Assembly: GCF_002087335.1 (NCBI RefSeq)
Contig: NZ_MWVJ01000008.1
Location: forward strand, 1 to 64,000
DNA length: 64,000 nt
DNA from: Pseudophaeobacter leonis
GTDB taxonomy: Bacteria; Pseudomonadota; Alphaproteobacteria; Rhodobacterales; Rhodobacteraceae
Reading direction: 5' to 3'
Positions 46,521-58,240 of this stretch are shown one piece after another. The first letter of the stretch is position 1, and each line of letters opens with the position of its first letter. The notes under the pieces are model-generated. The model was not told the origin of the DNA. It searched no databases and saw nothing but the letters and a program-made list of their open reading frames with translations. The position numbers and the translations under genes are program-made.

Positions 46521-47822
46521 TTACCGCTTGATATTCGTGGTTTCCTGAAGCATCTCATCGACGGTCTGGATCACCTTGGCGTTGGAGGAATAGGCACGCT
46601 GTGTCTTGATCATATCCGTCAGTTCGGTCGCCACATCGGTTGCTGATTCCTCTTGTGCATTGGAAACGACTTCGCCGGTTGGGCCTTCACCTGCATCCCA
46701 GAGGAAGTAGGATCCACTGTCTGACGAGGGCAGATAGGTCTGGTTATCCAATGATTTCAGACCGTTCAGATTCGGCACATCCACCAGGGGAATTTTATAG
46801 ATAACGCGGGTGGCACCAGAATCGTAGTTGGCCCGGACGTAGCCCTGCGGGTCAACCTCGACGCCAACCATGGTCCCCACTTCGGAACCGTTTTTGGTGA
46901 TAGAGGCCGGGGCAAAGGTGTCTGAAAGCTGGGTCAGGCCGTCACTGTCGTCAAGCATGCCAACAGCGATCTCCATTGGACCACCATCTACCGTCACCAC
47001 CACACTGCCGGTGGCGGCATCATAGGCACCGCCAGTGATCGCCGTCACCGAGGCCAGCGTGCCCCCTGCTGTACGACTGTCATTAAAGGTCACGGTGTAT
47101 TCACCAATCACGGCTCCGGCAGAGGCGCTGTCGGTGATTGTCATGGTCCACTCATTCGACGAGCCGAGTGCAGGAACTGTCGGCGTGAAGGAAATCCCAA
47201 GCGTTTGCGAGCTGCCAAGGTTGTCATAGTATTCAACCGTCAGATTTTGATCCGTCCCGGCCGCTCCAGCCTCGGTCGCCGTTGCCGGCAGGTTCACGCC
47301 CAGTCCCACTGCGGTGGTTGGAGTCCCTGACAGCTGGTTCATGTTGTACTGCACCGGCTCCAGGCCCTGGGCCGTATCACGGGGACCGTCTGACACGGTA
47401 CCATCGGCATTTGCAGGCCATCCCAACAGAACCAGACCAGATGTCGTCGTCAGGTAGCCTTCGTCATTGGTACGGAAAGAACCTGTGGTGGTCATCATCA
47501 TGGTCGGAGAGCCATTGCCGCTCTCGACTTCGGTCAGGCTTGCCACTGGCAGCATCCCACGCCCGCTGACGGCCAGGTCAGTCGCGTTGTTGGTGCCAAC
47601 CAGAGCGCCGCGCTGATCAATCAGCCGCATGTTGGACGTTGCAACGCCGCCTGCGGTATACTTACCCCCGGAGGCGCCAACGACGATGGATTGAAAATCC
47701 GTCTGGACTCTCTTGTAACCCTTGGTCGAGGAATTCGAGATATTGTCCGAAATTGCGGCCAACGAACTCGCGTTTGCACTCAATCCGGCTACGCCGGCAT
47801 TCAGAGCGGAAGAAATTGTCAT
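46521..47822 (-). CDS. flgE: Flagellar hook protein FlgE
   Basis: Hook subunit, 433 residues from the ATG at 47822 (MTISSALNAGVAGLSANASSL); the frame is open further upstream, but that part covers the CtrA box. The N-terminal motif SDNISNSSTKGYKRVQTDF and the C-terminal MIKTQRAYSSNAKVIQTVDEMLQETTN are typical, with a long beta-rich middle domain (about 140-330). First gene of the operon flgE-flgK-flgL-flgI. Confidence 0.94.
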   Translation of the reverse strand: MTISSALNAGVAGLSANASSLAAISDNISNSSTKGYKRVQTDFQSIVVGASGGKYTAGGVATSNMRLIDQRGALVGTNNATDLAVSGRGMLPVASLTEVESGNGSPTMMMTTTGSFRTNDEGYLTTTSGLVLLGWPANADGTVSDGPRDTAQGLEPVQYNMNQLSGTPTTAVGLGVNLPATATEAGAAGTDQNLTVEYYDNLGSSQTLGISFTPTVPALGSSNEWTMTITDSASAGAVIGEYTVTFNDSRTAGGTLASVTAITGGAYDAATGSVVVTVDGGPMEIAVGMLDDSDGLTQLSDTFAPASITKNGSEVGTMVGVEVDPQGYVRANYDSGATRVIYKIPLVDVPNLNGLKSLDNQTYLPSSDSGSYFLWDAGEGPTGEVVSNAQEESATDVATELTDMIKTQRAYSSNAKVIQTVDEMLQETTNIKR

Positions 47823-47878
47823 GTTGCGCCTTTCTGCTGCAATAAGTCGTTCTGGAACAACAGATAGCGCATCAGCAC

Positions 47879-47893
47879 TTAACGGGCGGCTAA
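47879..47893 (-). promoter_or_regulatory. CtrA-like box upstream of flgE
   Basis: On the plus strand TTAA-cgggcgg-CTAA, one mismatch from the CtrA pattern, 57 bp before the flgE start. Same arrangement as the motB box. Confidence 0.55.
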
Positions 47894-47945
47894 CAGATAA
47901 AATGCAATCCATCCAACACCGCCCGCGGGCAACTATAGTGGGGTA

Positions 47946-48779
47946 TCACTCTCGCAAAAGGATGATTTCTACGCGGTTATTGCGCATCGCCATGGGATTC
48001 TTCACAGCCAGTTTGCGATCTGCATGCCCGGTGACACGGTGGATTCGGCTGGCCTTCATGCCACCCGATTCGAGCAGCGAGCGGGCTACGTTGGCGCGGG
48101 CATGGGACACCTCCCACACCGGGTTCTGTGCCAGAACAACAGGGTGCGACTGAATGTGGCCGCCAATGGCTATATTGTTGGTCACGCTTGTGCTGACCCG
48201 TGCCACCATGCGCACCAGATCCCGGAACAGCGGCGTTGGCTCTGCTCCGCCTCTGGAAAAGAGGGCTACACCGTCGGTCTCAAAAAGCTCGATGATCAGG
48301 CCTTCGTCGGTGACACGCGTGATGATATGGCGCGACATCTCCACTGAGACCATACTCTCGCCACCCCGCCCCTTGAGCGAATCTTCGACAGCGCGGAAGG
48401 TGACATCTTCTGCGCTCTCCTCATCGTCGCTGACACCCGTTTCACCCTGCGACTTTTGCGCATCCATCGGATTGATATCGGTCGCCCCGGTACCTGATTG
48501 TGGCTGAATATCTTCGGTGAACATGCTGTCGCCCTGGAAGGCGCCATTGCCCCCGCCTGAGATACGGCTCAGAGGGATGGACCGCGAACAGTAGTCCGCC
48601 CGACCTTTGCGTTGCTTTTCAGTTGTTGCGTTCAACAGCCACATCAACAAGAAGAACGCCATCATGGCAGTCACAAAGTCCGCATAGGCAACCTTCCAGG
48701 CCCCCCCATGGTGGCCACCGCCACTAATGACTTTTTTCTTCTTGATGATAGTCGGCGCCATTCCGTTTTGTGCGCTCAT
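47946..48779 (-). CDS. motB: Flagellar stator protein MotB
   Basis: Peptidoglycan-binding stator subunit, 277 residues. One membrane segment (about 28-48) contains the proton-carrying Asp in YADFVTAMMAFFLLMWLL; a long linker (about 60-140) and an OmpA-like domain follow (IAIGGHIQSHP, then ARANVARSLLESGGM and NRVEIILL). The ATG at 48779 is preferred; a GTG at 48791 is possible. Monocistronic, with its own CtrA-like box upstream. Confidence 0.92.
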   Translation of the reverse strand: MSAQNGMAPTIIKKKKVISGGGHHGGAWKVAYADFVTAMMAFFLLMWLLNATTEKQRKGRADYCSRSIPLSRISGGGNGAFQGDSMFTEDIQPQSGTGATDINPMDAQKSQGETGVSDDEESAEDVTFRAVEDSLKGRGGESMVSVEMSRHIITRVTDEGLIIELFETDGVALFSRGGAEPTPLFRDLVRMVARVSTSVTNNIAIGGHIQSHPVVLAQNPVWEVSHARANVARSLLESGGMKASRIHRVTGHADRKLAVKNPMAMRNNRVEIILLRE

Positions 48780-48827
48780 ATCCACCACCACTATGTTTCA
48801 CCCACATTTGGGATAACAGGTGGGACA

Positions 48828-48842
48828 TTAACTGGCCCCTAA
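48828..48842 (-). promoter_or_regulatory. CtrA-like box upstream of motB
   Basis: TTAA-ctggccc-CTAA on the plus strand, one mismatch from TTAA-N7-TTAA, 49 bp before the motB start. A second, wrongly spaced pair (gttaagacttctaac) lies at 48861-48875. Confidence 0.55.
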
Positions 48843-48938
48843 CAGATAAATTTGCCGGCAGTTAAGACTTCTAACCAGAGGATACCGGGCCAGATTTGCC
48901 ATCAACGGGTCCAGATTGCAGCCAAAACACAGCAAAAA

Positions 48939-48976
48939 ACCCCTGCCCCCGGAACCAGATTCCCGGGAGCAGGGGT
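48939..48976 (-). terminator. Terminator after the acyl-CoA ligase gene
   Basis: A 14-position stem with one mismatch around a ten-base loop; on the minus strand it is followed by six T. It lies six bases past the ligase stop. Confidence 0.9.
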
Positions 48977-48981
48977 CGTTA

Positions 48982-50601
48982 TCAGGCCTCCAGCAGGATT
49001 GTTCCGAACGATTCGCGCAGCTTGTTCTTCAGCACCTTGCCGGTTCCGCCCAAGGGCAGTTCAGTGACAAAAACCACCTTGTCAGGGATTTGCCAGCTCG
49101 CCACGCGGCCCTCAAAATGGGCCAGAAGATCTGCTTCGGTCAGACCCTCGTCGGATTTGATGGCAATCAGCACCGGACGTTCGTCCCATTTGGGGTGCTG
49201 GGCTGCAATGGCTGCGGCCTGCGCCACCTTGGGATGCGACATGGCGATATCTTCCAGCTCAACCGTCGAGATCCACTCACCGCCGGATTTGATGATATCT
49301 TTCGAGCGATCCCGGATAATCATATAGCCGTCCGCATCAATGGTGGCGACGTCACCTGTATCAAACCAGCCATCCATGGTCAGCGCTGAGCTGTCGTGGC
49401 CAAAGTAGGTGTCGATAATCCACTGGCCACGGATTTGCAGCTCTCCCTGTACAACGCCATCATTGGGCAGCACATGTCCCGCCTCATCCACAAGGCGCAG
49501 CTCGACACCGTAGGGCGGACGCCCCTGGCCTTCGCGCAGGCTGCCTTTTTCAGTGTCCGACAGGTCTTCGTGCTTTTGCAGCAGGTTGTTGATGGTGCCC
49601 AGCGGGCTGGTCTCGGTCATGCCCCAGGCATGGATCAGCTCCACACCGTATTTGTCGCGGAAGGCGGGAATCATCACCGTCGGCAGGGCAGAGCCGCCAA
49701 CCACGGTGCGCGTCAGGCTCTCGGCCATGCTGCCGGTTTTTTCCAGCGCCTGCAGCAGCCCCATCCAGATGGTTGGCACGCCCAGCGCCAGCGTCACCTT
49801 TTCGCCGTCAATCAGTTTGACGAGGCTTTCGCCATCAAGCTTAGCACCGGGCAGAACCAGTTTGGCCCCGACACCGGCGGCAATATAAGGCACACCCCAG
49901 GCATTGACGTGGAACATGGGCACCACGGCCATGACGGTATCCCTGGCAGAAATCGCCAGACCGTCGGGCTGGTTGCCGCCCAGCGAGTGCAACACGGTGG
50001 TGCGATGGGTGTATTGCACGCCCTTGGGATTGCCGGTGGTGCCAGAGGTGTAGCACAGGCTCGACGGCATGTTTTCGTCCAGCTCTGGCCAGCTGTAGTC
50101 GTCGCCTTCGGCCGCGACCAGCTCGTCGTAGAACAGAATGCCCGGTACCGCCTCTGCGGCGGCCGCGTCACGCGGTCCCATCAGAACGATATGCTTCAGC
50201 GTTTTCAGATGCGGTTTCAGCTGCCCGACGGCGGCGACAAAGGTGGCATCAATAAACAGCACCTGTTCGGCGGCATGGTTGATGAGAGAGATCAGCTGTT
50301 CCGGCTTCAGGCGCGGATTGATCGTGTGACAGATCATGCCGGCGCCTGCGACGCCAAAATAGATCTCCAGATGGCGCTGGTTGTTCCAGGCGATGGTGCC
50401 GCAGCGCTCTCCCTGCGCCACCCCAAGCCGTTCCAGAGCTGCCGCCAGTTTGCGCGCGTTGCGCTCAACTTCACCCCAACTGGAATGCACCACTTCGCCG
50501 GAGGTCTCGACCGAAGTCACCGTGGTTGCGCCGTGGTAGCGGCCCGCATGCTCAATCAGCGAACTGATGGTCAGCGGTTTGTGCATCATCTTGCCAAGCA
50601 T
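48982..50601 (-). CDS. AMP-forming acyl-CoA ligase, DmdB candidate
   Basis: ANL-superfamily enzyme that activates a carboxylic acid through an acyl-AMP. 539 residues from the ATG at 50601 (MLGKMMHKPLTISSLI). Visible motifs: ATP-binding YTSGTTGNPKG near residue 186, AWGMTETSP, GWFDTGD, and the catalytic Lys region LGGTGKVLKNKL near the C-terminus. The start resembles DmdB, the 3-methylmercaptopropionate-CoA ligase of DMSP demethylation in roseobacters, as I recall it; medium-chain fatty acids are the alternative. It forms a pair with the GMC oxidoreductase 21 bp upstream. Confidence 0.8.
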   Translation of the reverse strand: MLGKMMHKPLTISSLIEHAGRYHGATTVTSVETSGEVVHSSWGEVERNARKLAAALERLGVAQGERCGTIAWNNQRHLEIYFGVAGAGMICHTINPRLKPEQLISLINHAAEQVLFIDATFVAAVGQLKPHLKTLKHIVLMGPRDAAAAEAVPGILFYDELVAAEGDDYSWPELDENMPSSLCYTSGTTGNPKGVQYTHRTTVLHSLGGNQPDGLAISARDTVMAVVPMFHVNAWGVPYIAAGVGAKLVLPGAKLDGESLVKLIDGEKVTLALGVPTIWMGLLQALEKTGSMAESLTRTVVGGSALPTVMIPAFRDKYGVELIHAWGMTETSPLGTINNLLQKHEDLSDTEKGSLREGQGRPPYGVELRLVDEAGHVLPNDGVVQGELQIRGQWIIDTYFGHDSSALTMDGWFDTGDVATIDADGYMIIRDRSKDIIKSGGEWISTVELEDIAMSHPKVAQAAAIAAQHPKWDERPVLIAIKSDEGLTEADLLAHFEGRVASWQIPDKVVFVTELPLGGTGKVLKNKLRESFGTILLEA

Positions 50602-50622
50602 ATCAGCCTGTCTCCTCAAACT

Positions 50623-52247
50623 TCATTCAGCGGCGCGGGCCGCGCTTGCACGGATCATATCCGCAGCCTTTTCCGCAATCATGATGGTGGGCGCATTGGT
50701 GTTGCCGCCGATCAGCCGGGGCATCACGGAAGCATCGACAACACGCAGCCCCTCCATGCCGCGTACATTCAAGTCCGGGTCTACCACAGCCATATCGTCC
50801 TGGCCCATCTTACAGGTTCCCACCGGATGATAGATGGTATCCGAGCGCGCCCGGATGTGCTGCTCCAACGCTGCGTCATCCGGCTCCTCCGCGATAAAGA
50901 GTTCTTTGTGGATATACCCCGCAAGCGGCGCAGTCTGCATGATCTGCCGCATCTTGCGCGCGCCCTTGATCAGAGTCGCCAGATCTTCGGGATCCGACAG
51001 AAACTGCGGATCAATCCGTGGCGCAGCCATCGGGTCGGGCGAATTTAGCCCAACCGAGCCGCGCGATTTGGGCCGCAGCACGCAGACATGACAGCTGAAC
51101 CCATGACCCAGATGCAAGTTGCGGGCGTGGTCATCGACAATCGAGATGACAAAATGCAGCTGCACATCGGCGCGCTCAAGATGGCTTGCGGTCTTTAGAA
51201 AGGCAGCCCCCTCGGCAAAGGGCGTAGCGATCATGCCCTTGCCGGTTTTGCGCCAATTGGCGATGTGTTTCAGCAGCGACAGGCTGCCCGGCAGTGAGAT
51301 GCCAAAATTGTCGCGGTCCTTGCTTTTATAAGAAAGAGTGAAATCCAGATGATCCTGCAGGTTCTGCCCAACGCCAGGTAGCTCATGCACCATGTCGATG
51401 CCATGAGGTTCGATATCCTCGCGTCGGCCCACGCCCGACAGCTGCAACAGCTGCGGCGAATTAAACGCCCCGCCACAAAGCACCACCTCGCGCCGCGCCA
51501 TGACCTGTTTGTCACTGCCCGCCTGCCGGTAGGCCACACCAGTGGCGCGCTTGCCGTCAAACAGCACCTTTGTGGCATGGGCCTTGGTGAGCACGGTCAG
51601 GTTTTTGCGCGCCATCACCGGGTGCAGATAAGCAGCCGCCGCCGAACACCGCTCGCCGTTTTTATCCGCCCTATGAAACTGGGTGACCTGGTATTCGCCA
51701 ATCCCCTCGTTGTCACCGGCGTTGAAATCGGCAACCTCGCGGATTTGCAGCGCTTTGCCCGCCTCAATAAAGGCGCGGGTGATCGGGCGGGGAGATTTTT
51801 GGTTGCTGACCTGCAGCGGGCCGTCGGCGCCATGGGCATCATCACCGCCGCGCACGTTGTTTTCAGACCGCTTGAAATAGGGCAGCACCGCCTCCCAGTT
51901 CCAGCCGGTACAGCCAAGATCAGCCCATTCATCATAGTCGCCAGCATGGCCCCGAATGTAGAGCATGGCATTGATCGCGCTGGAGCCGCCCAGTGTTTTG
52001 CCGCGCGGCTGATACCCCTTGCGTCCGTTCAACCCGGGTTGCGGCACCGTCTCAAAGGCCCAGTTGTTGATTTTTGGCCGCCCCGGCACCATCGCCACAA
52101 CCGCCGCAGGGGCGCGCACCAAAGGCCATCGCCCTGGCCACCCGCCTCGATCAGGCAGACGGTGATTTCCGGATCTTCGCTGAGACGTGACGCCAAAGTA
52201 GAGCCTGCGGACCCGCCCCCGACAATGACATAATCGAATTGCATCAT
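50623..52247 (-). pseudogene. GMC-family FAD oxidoreductase (choline/alcohol dehydrogenase type), frame broken
   Basis: FAD-dependent alcohol dehydrogenase of the glucose-methanol-choline family. The N-terminal dinucleotide motif [18 protein letters not shown] is at about residues 5-22, GKTLGGSSAINAMLYIRGH near 83, and the C-terminal HPVGTCKMG with the active-site His near 470. The frame breaks near 52126 (GGQGD, then [15 protein letters not shown] one frame over). Adding one base gives 541 residues, the usual length. Choline dehydrogenase is possible, but no betaine-aldehyde dehydrogenase gene is nearby, so the substrate stays open. Confidence 0.85.
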
Positions 52248-52274
52248 TCCTACTCAGCCCCCTCCCAGAGACGC

Positions 52275-52300
52275 CAATCTGTGACGTCAATCTGTGACGC
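52275..52300. repeat. 13-bp tandem duplication upstream of the GMC gene
   Basis: caatctgtgacgt is followed directly by caatctgtgacgc. Non-coding, in the spacer between the GMC gene and hemY. Confidence 0.85.
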
Positions 52301-52450
52301 CAGAAGACCCAAACCATGGGCGCCTGTCCAGTTTCACATAGCGTAACATATCTTCAGGGGTCGGCGGAACGGCGATGCATTACGTCCGAGCTGGCCGGCG
52401 GGCAATTCCGTCGCAACACAGCCTCTGGATCGAAGGGTATCCCAGAACTC

Positions 52451-52486
52451 ACAGGTGGCGCGGCGCAACTGTCCCGCGCCACCTGT
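52451..52486 (-). other. 12-bp perfect hairpin after hemY
   Basis: acaggtggcgcg pairs perfectly with cgcgccacctgt around a 12-base loop, eight bases past the hemY stop. Neither strand has a T run, so it is either a weak terminator or a 3'-end stabiliser. Confidence 0.6.
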
Positions 52487-52494
52487 GCAGGTGC

Positions 52495-54008
52495 CTACCG
52501 GGGTTTGGCGTCCTGATCATCTTCGGCCTCATCCATGGCCAGCTCATCCTCAGCTGGCTCTACAGGAGAGACCTCCAGGATCTCATCCGCCTCAGATGTG
52601 TCCGGCTCCATCACGGCAGCAGCAGGCGCCGCGCTCGCTCCGGTAATCAGCGGCAGCATATGCACACCGGTGGCACTGGCCAGTTCAGGTGTTTCGGGCC
52701 GTTGCCAGCTGAGCGTGTCAAAGCTGGTGCAATGCTCGCAGACCGGCGCCCAATCCGCGTGAATATGGTTGCAGTTACTGCACACCCACTGCGGACCTCG
52801 CGGCGCACTCAGCGCCCGGGCCAGCCAGGCCTGCGTCACCGCATTATCTGCGCCCTCGCCCTTTTCAATGGCGGCCATCAGCGTCAGGGCCCGCGCATCA
52901 GGGGCACGCTCCACCAGATCACCCAGCGCGCGACGCGCCTCGGGGAAATCCACAGGACGATGTTCAGCTCGGCCATGACCAGCCGGGTTTCATCGTCCTG
53001 TGGTTTCAATCGCGCCAGTTGCTCAAAGCGCTTTACCCGTTGGGCTGGCGTCTCATCCGGCTCCACCTCGGCAAAGACATGCGCAAGGTCCGGGTGCGGT
53101 TGCGCCTCCCAGGCCTTTTTCAACACCTTGATCGCATTGCGTTTCTTACCCTGTTCCAGATAGGCGCGGGCCGCCATTGCAGCCGCTGGCACCAGATCAG
53201 GCGAGAGCCTATTGGCCTCGATCGCCTGTTCGCGCTGCTCTACCGTGGCCTCCTGGTCAACAATCGCCTGTGAGGCAGACAGCGCCAGCACCGCATCGCG
53301 GCGCCTGAACACATCGCGCGGCAGCGAGCCTGATTTCAGCTTGGCCGACAGTGTCTTGCGCGCACCGGCCCAATCCTCGGCCTGGGCCTGAAGCTGCAGC
53401 AGGGTATCCTGCACCTCTTCGTGTTTGGGTCGCAAAGCCAGCGCCTTTTCGGCCAGTTGCAACGCAGTCTCCTTGTCGCCTTCCGAGAGCTTTTGCTTCA
53501 TGATGCCGCGCACCCCGACAAAGCGGGTATTCTGGTTGCCCAGCAAACGTTTGTAGGCTTCAGCCGCCTTTTTGGTATCGCCTGCCATCTCGGCCGCCTG
53601 CGCGGTCAGCAGATCGGTGAGTTCCGGTTTTTCAAGGTAGCGCGCGGCACGCGACGCCTTGGCCAGCGCCAGACGTCCCTCGCCCGAGGCCAGGGCCATC
53701 AGCCCCTCTGACAGGGCTTGATAGCCCTTTTGCTCGCGCCCCTTGTCGAAATAACGCGAAATCGCGGTCTCATCACCATTGAGGAATTTGAGCGTCGCAA
53801 TCAGCAGCGACAGCAGTTTGAAAAACACCCAGACCAGCAAGACCAGTACGGCCAGCGCCAGAACGGATTGCAGCGCACCAAGGGTATATTCCACCCCAGC
53901 GACAGTGATTTGCACACCACCAGAGGTCTCCATCAGAATGCCGGCGCCAAAAGCAAGCAGCGCAATAATGGCGACAAAGACGAGAATTTTCAGCAATGAC
54001 CAGAGCAT
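52495..54008 (-). pseudogene. hemY: HemY-family TPR membrane protein, frame broken
   Basis: Inner-membrane protein of the HemY type (not protoporphyrinogen oxidase), which affects late haem metabolism by an unknown mechanism. Two N-terminal membrane segments (about 5-25 and 43-70) and TPR-like helices to residue 400. The C-terminal part carries a rubredoxin-like CSNCNHIHADWAPVCEHC knuckle (CxxC-x9-CxxC type) and an acidic tail. The frame breaks near 52953: ELNIVL continues DFPEARRALGDLVERAPDAR one frame over. Adding one base gives 504 residues. Lies 10 bp after the Mic60-like gene. Confidence 0.85.
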
Positions 54009-54018
54009 GGCAGCTTCC

Positions 54019-55302
<1,284 letters not shown>

Positions 55303-55356
55303 TCCGGCCTCCCCTCGATTCTCAAATCACCAAACTCAGCACACTATCCCGCGAGC

Positions 55357-56109
55357 CTACTGCGCCGGGTTGTCACCCTCAAGGTGCGCCAACCGAACTG
55401 CGGCATCACGCACCATTTCAGCCATGCTGATAGCATCCGGAGCCTTACTGACCCGCAAGTCCTTGTAGTTCAAGCCCTTCAGCTCAGCCGCTACCGACTC
55501 GCTTAGCGCAATCAGAGTTAAATTCACTTGATCTAGCCCCAGGCTGGCGAAATGCCGCGCAGTGCGGGGTGAAAAATGCGGCACGATCACATTACTTTGC
55601 GCGGAAATCTCCCGTATCACCTCAGGGCTCAGTGGTAAAAGCTGCTGCTCGTAGATCACCTGACCCTTGCAGGGCAGGCCCAAAGCGGTCAGCTGATTGG
55701 CAACACCGCCACGGGTATGGCGCCCATGCAAATGCAACAGGGGTGAGAGCGGTGGTGCGGCACGCAGGCGGGTCAGCAGCGCGGCGGCAGTAGCGCCACA
55801 AAATTGCGCCTGCCAGCCGGCCTCTTTTGCCGCCTCTGTCGTGCGCTGGCCCACACAATAGGCGGGCAAAGACCCAGGGGCATGACCTGCCGCCGTGACC
55901 CCATTTGCTGAGGTAAAGATCACGCCCTGATACCCCTCATATGAGATTTGATCCCCCAGGGGGCAAATCTGCATCAAAGGCGCGTGCAGCACCTGAAGAC
56001 CGGCCTGCAAGTCCTGTGGCAACTGCGAGACAAACCGCGCGGAGGCCTCTTGCGGTCGCGTCAGCAACAGCGCCACAGGATTGCGGTTAAGGACCTTGGC
56101 GTCGCGCAT
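55357..56109 (-). CDS. hemD: Uroporphyrinogen-III synthase
   Basis: Cyclises hydroxymethylbilane to uroporphyrinogen III in haem, sirohaem and cobalamin synthesis. 250 residues with the two-domain pattern: VIFTSANGVTAA near residue 62 and VIVPHFSPRTARHFASLGLD near 172 fit the poorly conserved HemD family. First gene of hemD-mic60-hemY on the minus strand, divergent from tsaD. hemC, often adjacent, is not in the window. Confidence 0.8.
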   Translation of the reverse strand: MRDAKVLNRNPVALLLTRPQEASARFVSQLPQDLQAGLQVLHAPLMQICPLGDQISYEGYQGVIFTSANGVTAAGHAPGSLPAYCVGQRTTEAAKEAGWQAQFCGATAAALLTRLRAAPPLSPLLHLHGRHTRGGVANQLTALGLPCKGQVIYEQQLLPLSPEVIREISAQSNVIVPHFSPRTARHFASLGLDQVNLTLIALSESVAAELKGLNYKDLRVSKAPDAISMAEMVRDAAVRLAHLEGDNPAQ

Positions 56110-56184
56110 GCTTTGGGCTCCCGGGATTGTTTGCGTCTCGCATAGGTGCTAGCTCCAGCAGCAATCTGATGCAACGGGTAGACC

Positions 56185-57282
56185 ATGACACAAAGCCTGA
56201 CACTTTTGGGGCTGGAAAGCAGCTGTGACGATACCGCCGCCGCCGTGGTGCGGCAAGTGCCGGGTCAGCGGGCCGAGGTGCTCTCGTCCATCGTCTTTGG
56301 CCAAACAGAGCTGCACAGCGCCTTTGGCGGCGTGGTGCCCGAAATCGCCGCCCGCGCCCATGCCGAGAAACTGGACCTCTGCGTCATTGATGCGCTGGCC
56401 GCGGCCGGGCTTGGCCTGCAGGATCTGGATGCCATTGCGGTCACGGCCGGCCCCGGTTTGATTGGCGGTGTCATGTCTGGTGTGATGTGCGCCAAGGGTC
56501 TATGCGCGGCCACTGGGCTACCGCTGGTTGGGGTCAACCACCTGGCGGGCCACGCCCTGACACCGCGCCTGACCGATGATGTGGCCTACCCTTATCTGAT
56601 GCTGCTGGTCTCGGGCGGCCATTGCCAATATCTGATTGCCCGCGGCCCCGAAGTTTTCACCCGCCTGGGGGGCACAATTGATGATGCCCCCGGGGAGGCG
56701 TTTGACAAAACAGCCGGCCTGCTGGGCCTGCCGCAACCCGGTGGCCCCTCGGTGCAGGCCGAGGCTGAGGCAGGTGACCCCAAGCGGTTCCGCTTTCCAC
56801 GGCCTTTGATCCAGCGCGAGGATTGCAATCTGTCTTTTTCGGGATTGAAAACCGCCCTGATGCGGATGCGCGACCAGATCGTGGCTGAAAAATCCGGGCT
56901 GACGCGTCAGGATCGCGCCGATCTTTGCGCCGGCTTTCAGGCCGCTGTTGCCGATGTTCTGGCCTCTAAAACACGTCGCGCGCTGGCGCTCTATATGACA
57001 GAGGCCCCCGCACCGCCTACGCTTGCCGTGGCAGGTGGTGTCGCGGCAAATACCGCCATTCGGGCCGCATTAGAGACAGTTTGCGCCGAGCTGAACACAG
57101 ATTTTGTGGCACCCCCACTGGCCCTGTGCACCGATAATGCCGCCATGATTGCCTATGCCGGGCTGGAGCGGTATCAGGCCGGCGCCCGCGACGGGATGGA
57201 TCTGACTGCACGGCCCCGCTGGCCGCTGGACCAAAGCAGCCCCGCCATGCTGGGGTCAGGTCGCAAAGGAGCCAAGGCATGA
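56185..57282 (+). CDS. tsaD: tRNA N6-threonylcarbamoyladenosine transferase TsaD
   Basis: Transfers the threonylcarbamoyl group to A37 of ANN-decoding tRNAs. 365 residues; the metal-binding histidines are in [11 protein letters not shown] near residues 115-119, and the ATP-binding [14 protein letters not shown] opening and [12 protein letters not shown] motif are clear. Starts at 56185 in a 75-bp divergent spacer and ends four bases into gpsA (ATGA overlap). Confidence 0.95.
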   Translation: MTQSLTLLGLESSCDDTAAAVVRQVPGQRAEVLSSIVFGQTELHSAFGGVVPEIAARAHAEKLDLCVIDALAAAGLGLQDLDAIAVTAGPGLIGGVMSGVMCAKGLCAATGLPLVGVNHLAGHALTPRLTDDVAYPYLMLLVSGGHCQYLIARGPEVFTRLGGTIDDAPGEAFDKTAGLLGLPQPGGPSVQAEAEAGDPKRFRFPRPLIQREDCNLSFSGLKTALMRMRDQIVAEKSGLTRQDRADLCAGFQAAVADVLASKTRRALALYMTEAPAPPTLAVAGGVAANTAIRAALETVCAELNTDFVAPPLALCTDNAAMIAYAGLERYQAGARDGMDLTARPRWPLDQSSPAMLGSGRKGAKA

Positions 57283-58240
57283 GCATCGCAGTTCTGGGCG
57301 CGGGCGCCTTTGGCACCGCCCTCGCGATCTCTCTGGCCAAGGAAACGCCTGTCACCCTATGGGCGCGCGACGCGGATCACGTCGCCAAGATGCAGGCCCA
57401 GCGCTGCAACGCAAGCCGGCTGCCGGGCGTGCCACTGCCCGCTGGCCTGTCCTTGACCAATGACTTTGCTGCAGCCACCACAGCGGAGATTTTGCTGCTG
57501 GCTGTGCCGATGCAAAAACTGCGCGCGGTGCTCGAAACACATCAGGCAGCGCTGCAGGGCAAAACGCTGGTGGCCTGCTGCAAGGGCATTGAGCTGGAAA
57601 CAGGACTGGGTCCAATTGCCGTGATGCGCGAAGTGCTGCCAGAGGCCCGCACAGCCCTGCTGACCGGCCCCAGTTTTGCCGCCGACATCGCGCGCGGTCT
57701 ACCCACGGCTCTGACGCTGGCCTGCGCTGACGCGGACCTGTGCCGCCAGCTGCAACAGCGCCTGACCACCGCCAATCTGCGCCTGTATCGCACCAGTGAC
57801 ACCTGCGGCGCCGAACTGGGTGGTGCCTTGAAAAACATTATCGCCATTGCCTGTGGCGCGGTGATTGGCGCCGGTCTTGGCGACAGTGCCCGCGCCGCGC
57901 TGATGACGCGTGGCTATGCCGAGATGCAGCGCATGGCGCTGGCCTGTGGCGCAAAACCAGAGACTCTGGCCGGGCTTTCGGGCTTTGGCGATCTCACCCT
58001 GACCTGCAGCTCGACCCTGTCGCGCAACTATCAGCTGGGGCTTGCAATCGGGCGTGGCGAAGGGTTTGATCCCAAAATCACGGTTGAGGGCGCCGCTACC
58101 GCCCGCGCCACTGCTGCAAAAGCACAGACCATGGGGCTTGATATGCCATTACCGAAACCGTTGTCGGGTTGCTCAATGGCGACTTGACGATTGCCACCGC
58201 CGGCGCTCAACTGCTGGCACGCCCTTTGAAAGAAGAATGA
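57279..58240 (+). pseudogene. gpsA: Glycerol-3-phosphate dehydrogenase (NAD(P)+), frame broken
   Basis: Makes sn-glycerol-3-phosphate for phospholipids. NAD-binding [14 protein letters not shown] at residues 6-19, the [17 protein letters not shown] substrate region near 128, the catalytic Lys in [13 protein letters not shown], and the closing [20 protein letters not shown] are present. The frame breaks near 58146: GLDMP should continue [19 protein letters not shown] and end RPLKEE. Adding one C gives 320 residues. gpsA is normally essential, which argues for a sequence error. Confidence 0.9.

Noticed and set aside
49396..51048. Long open frame antisense to the acyl-CoA ligase and GMC genes (550 codons)
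   Set aside because: It spans the junction of two well-supported genes on the other strand and is His/Gln/Arg-rich, as antisense frames are.
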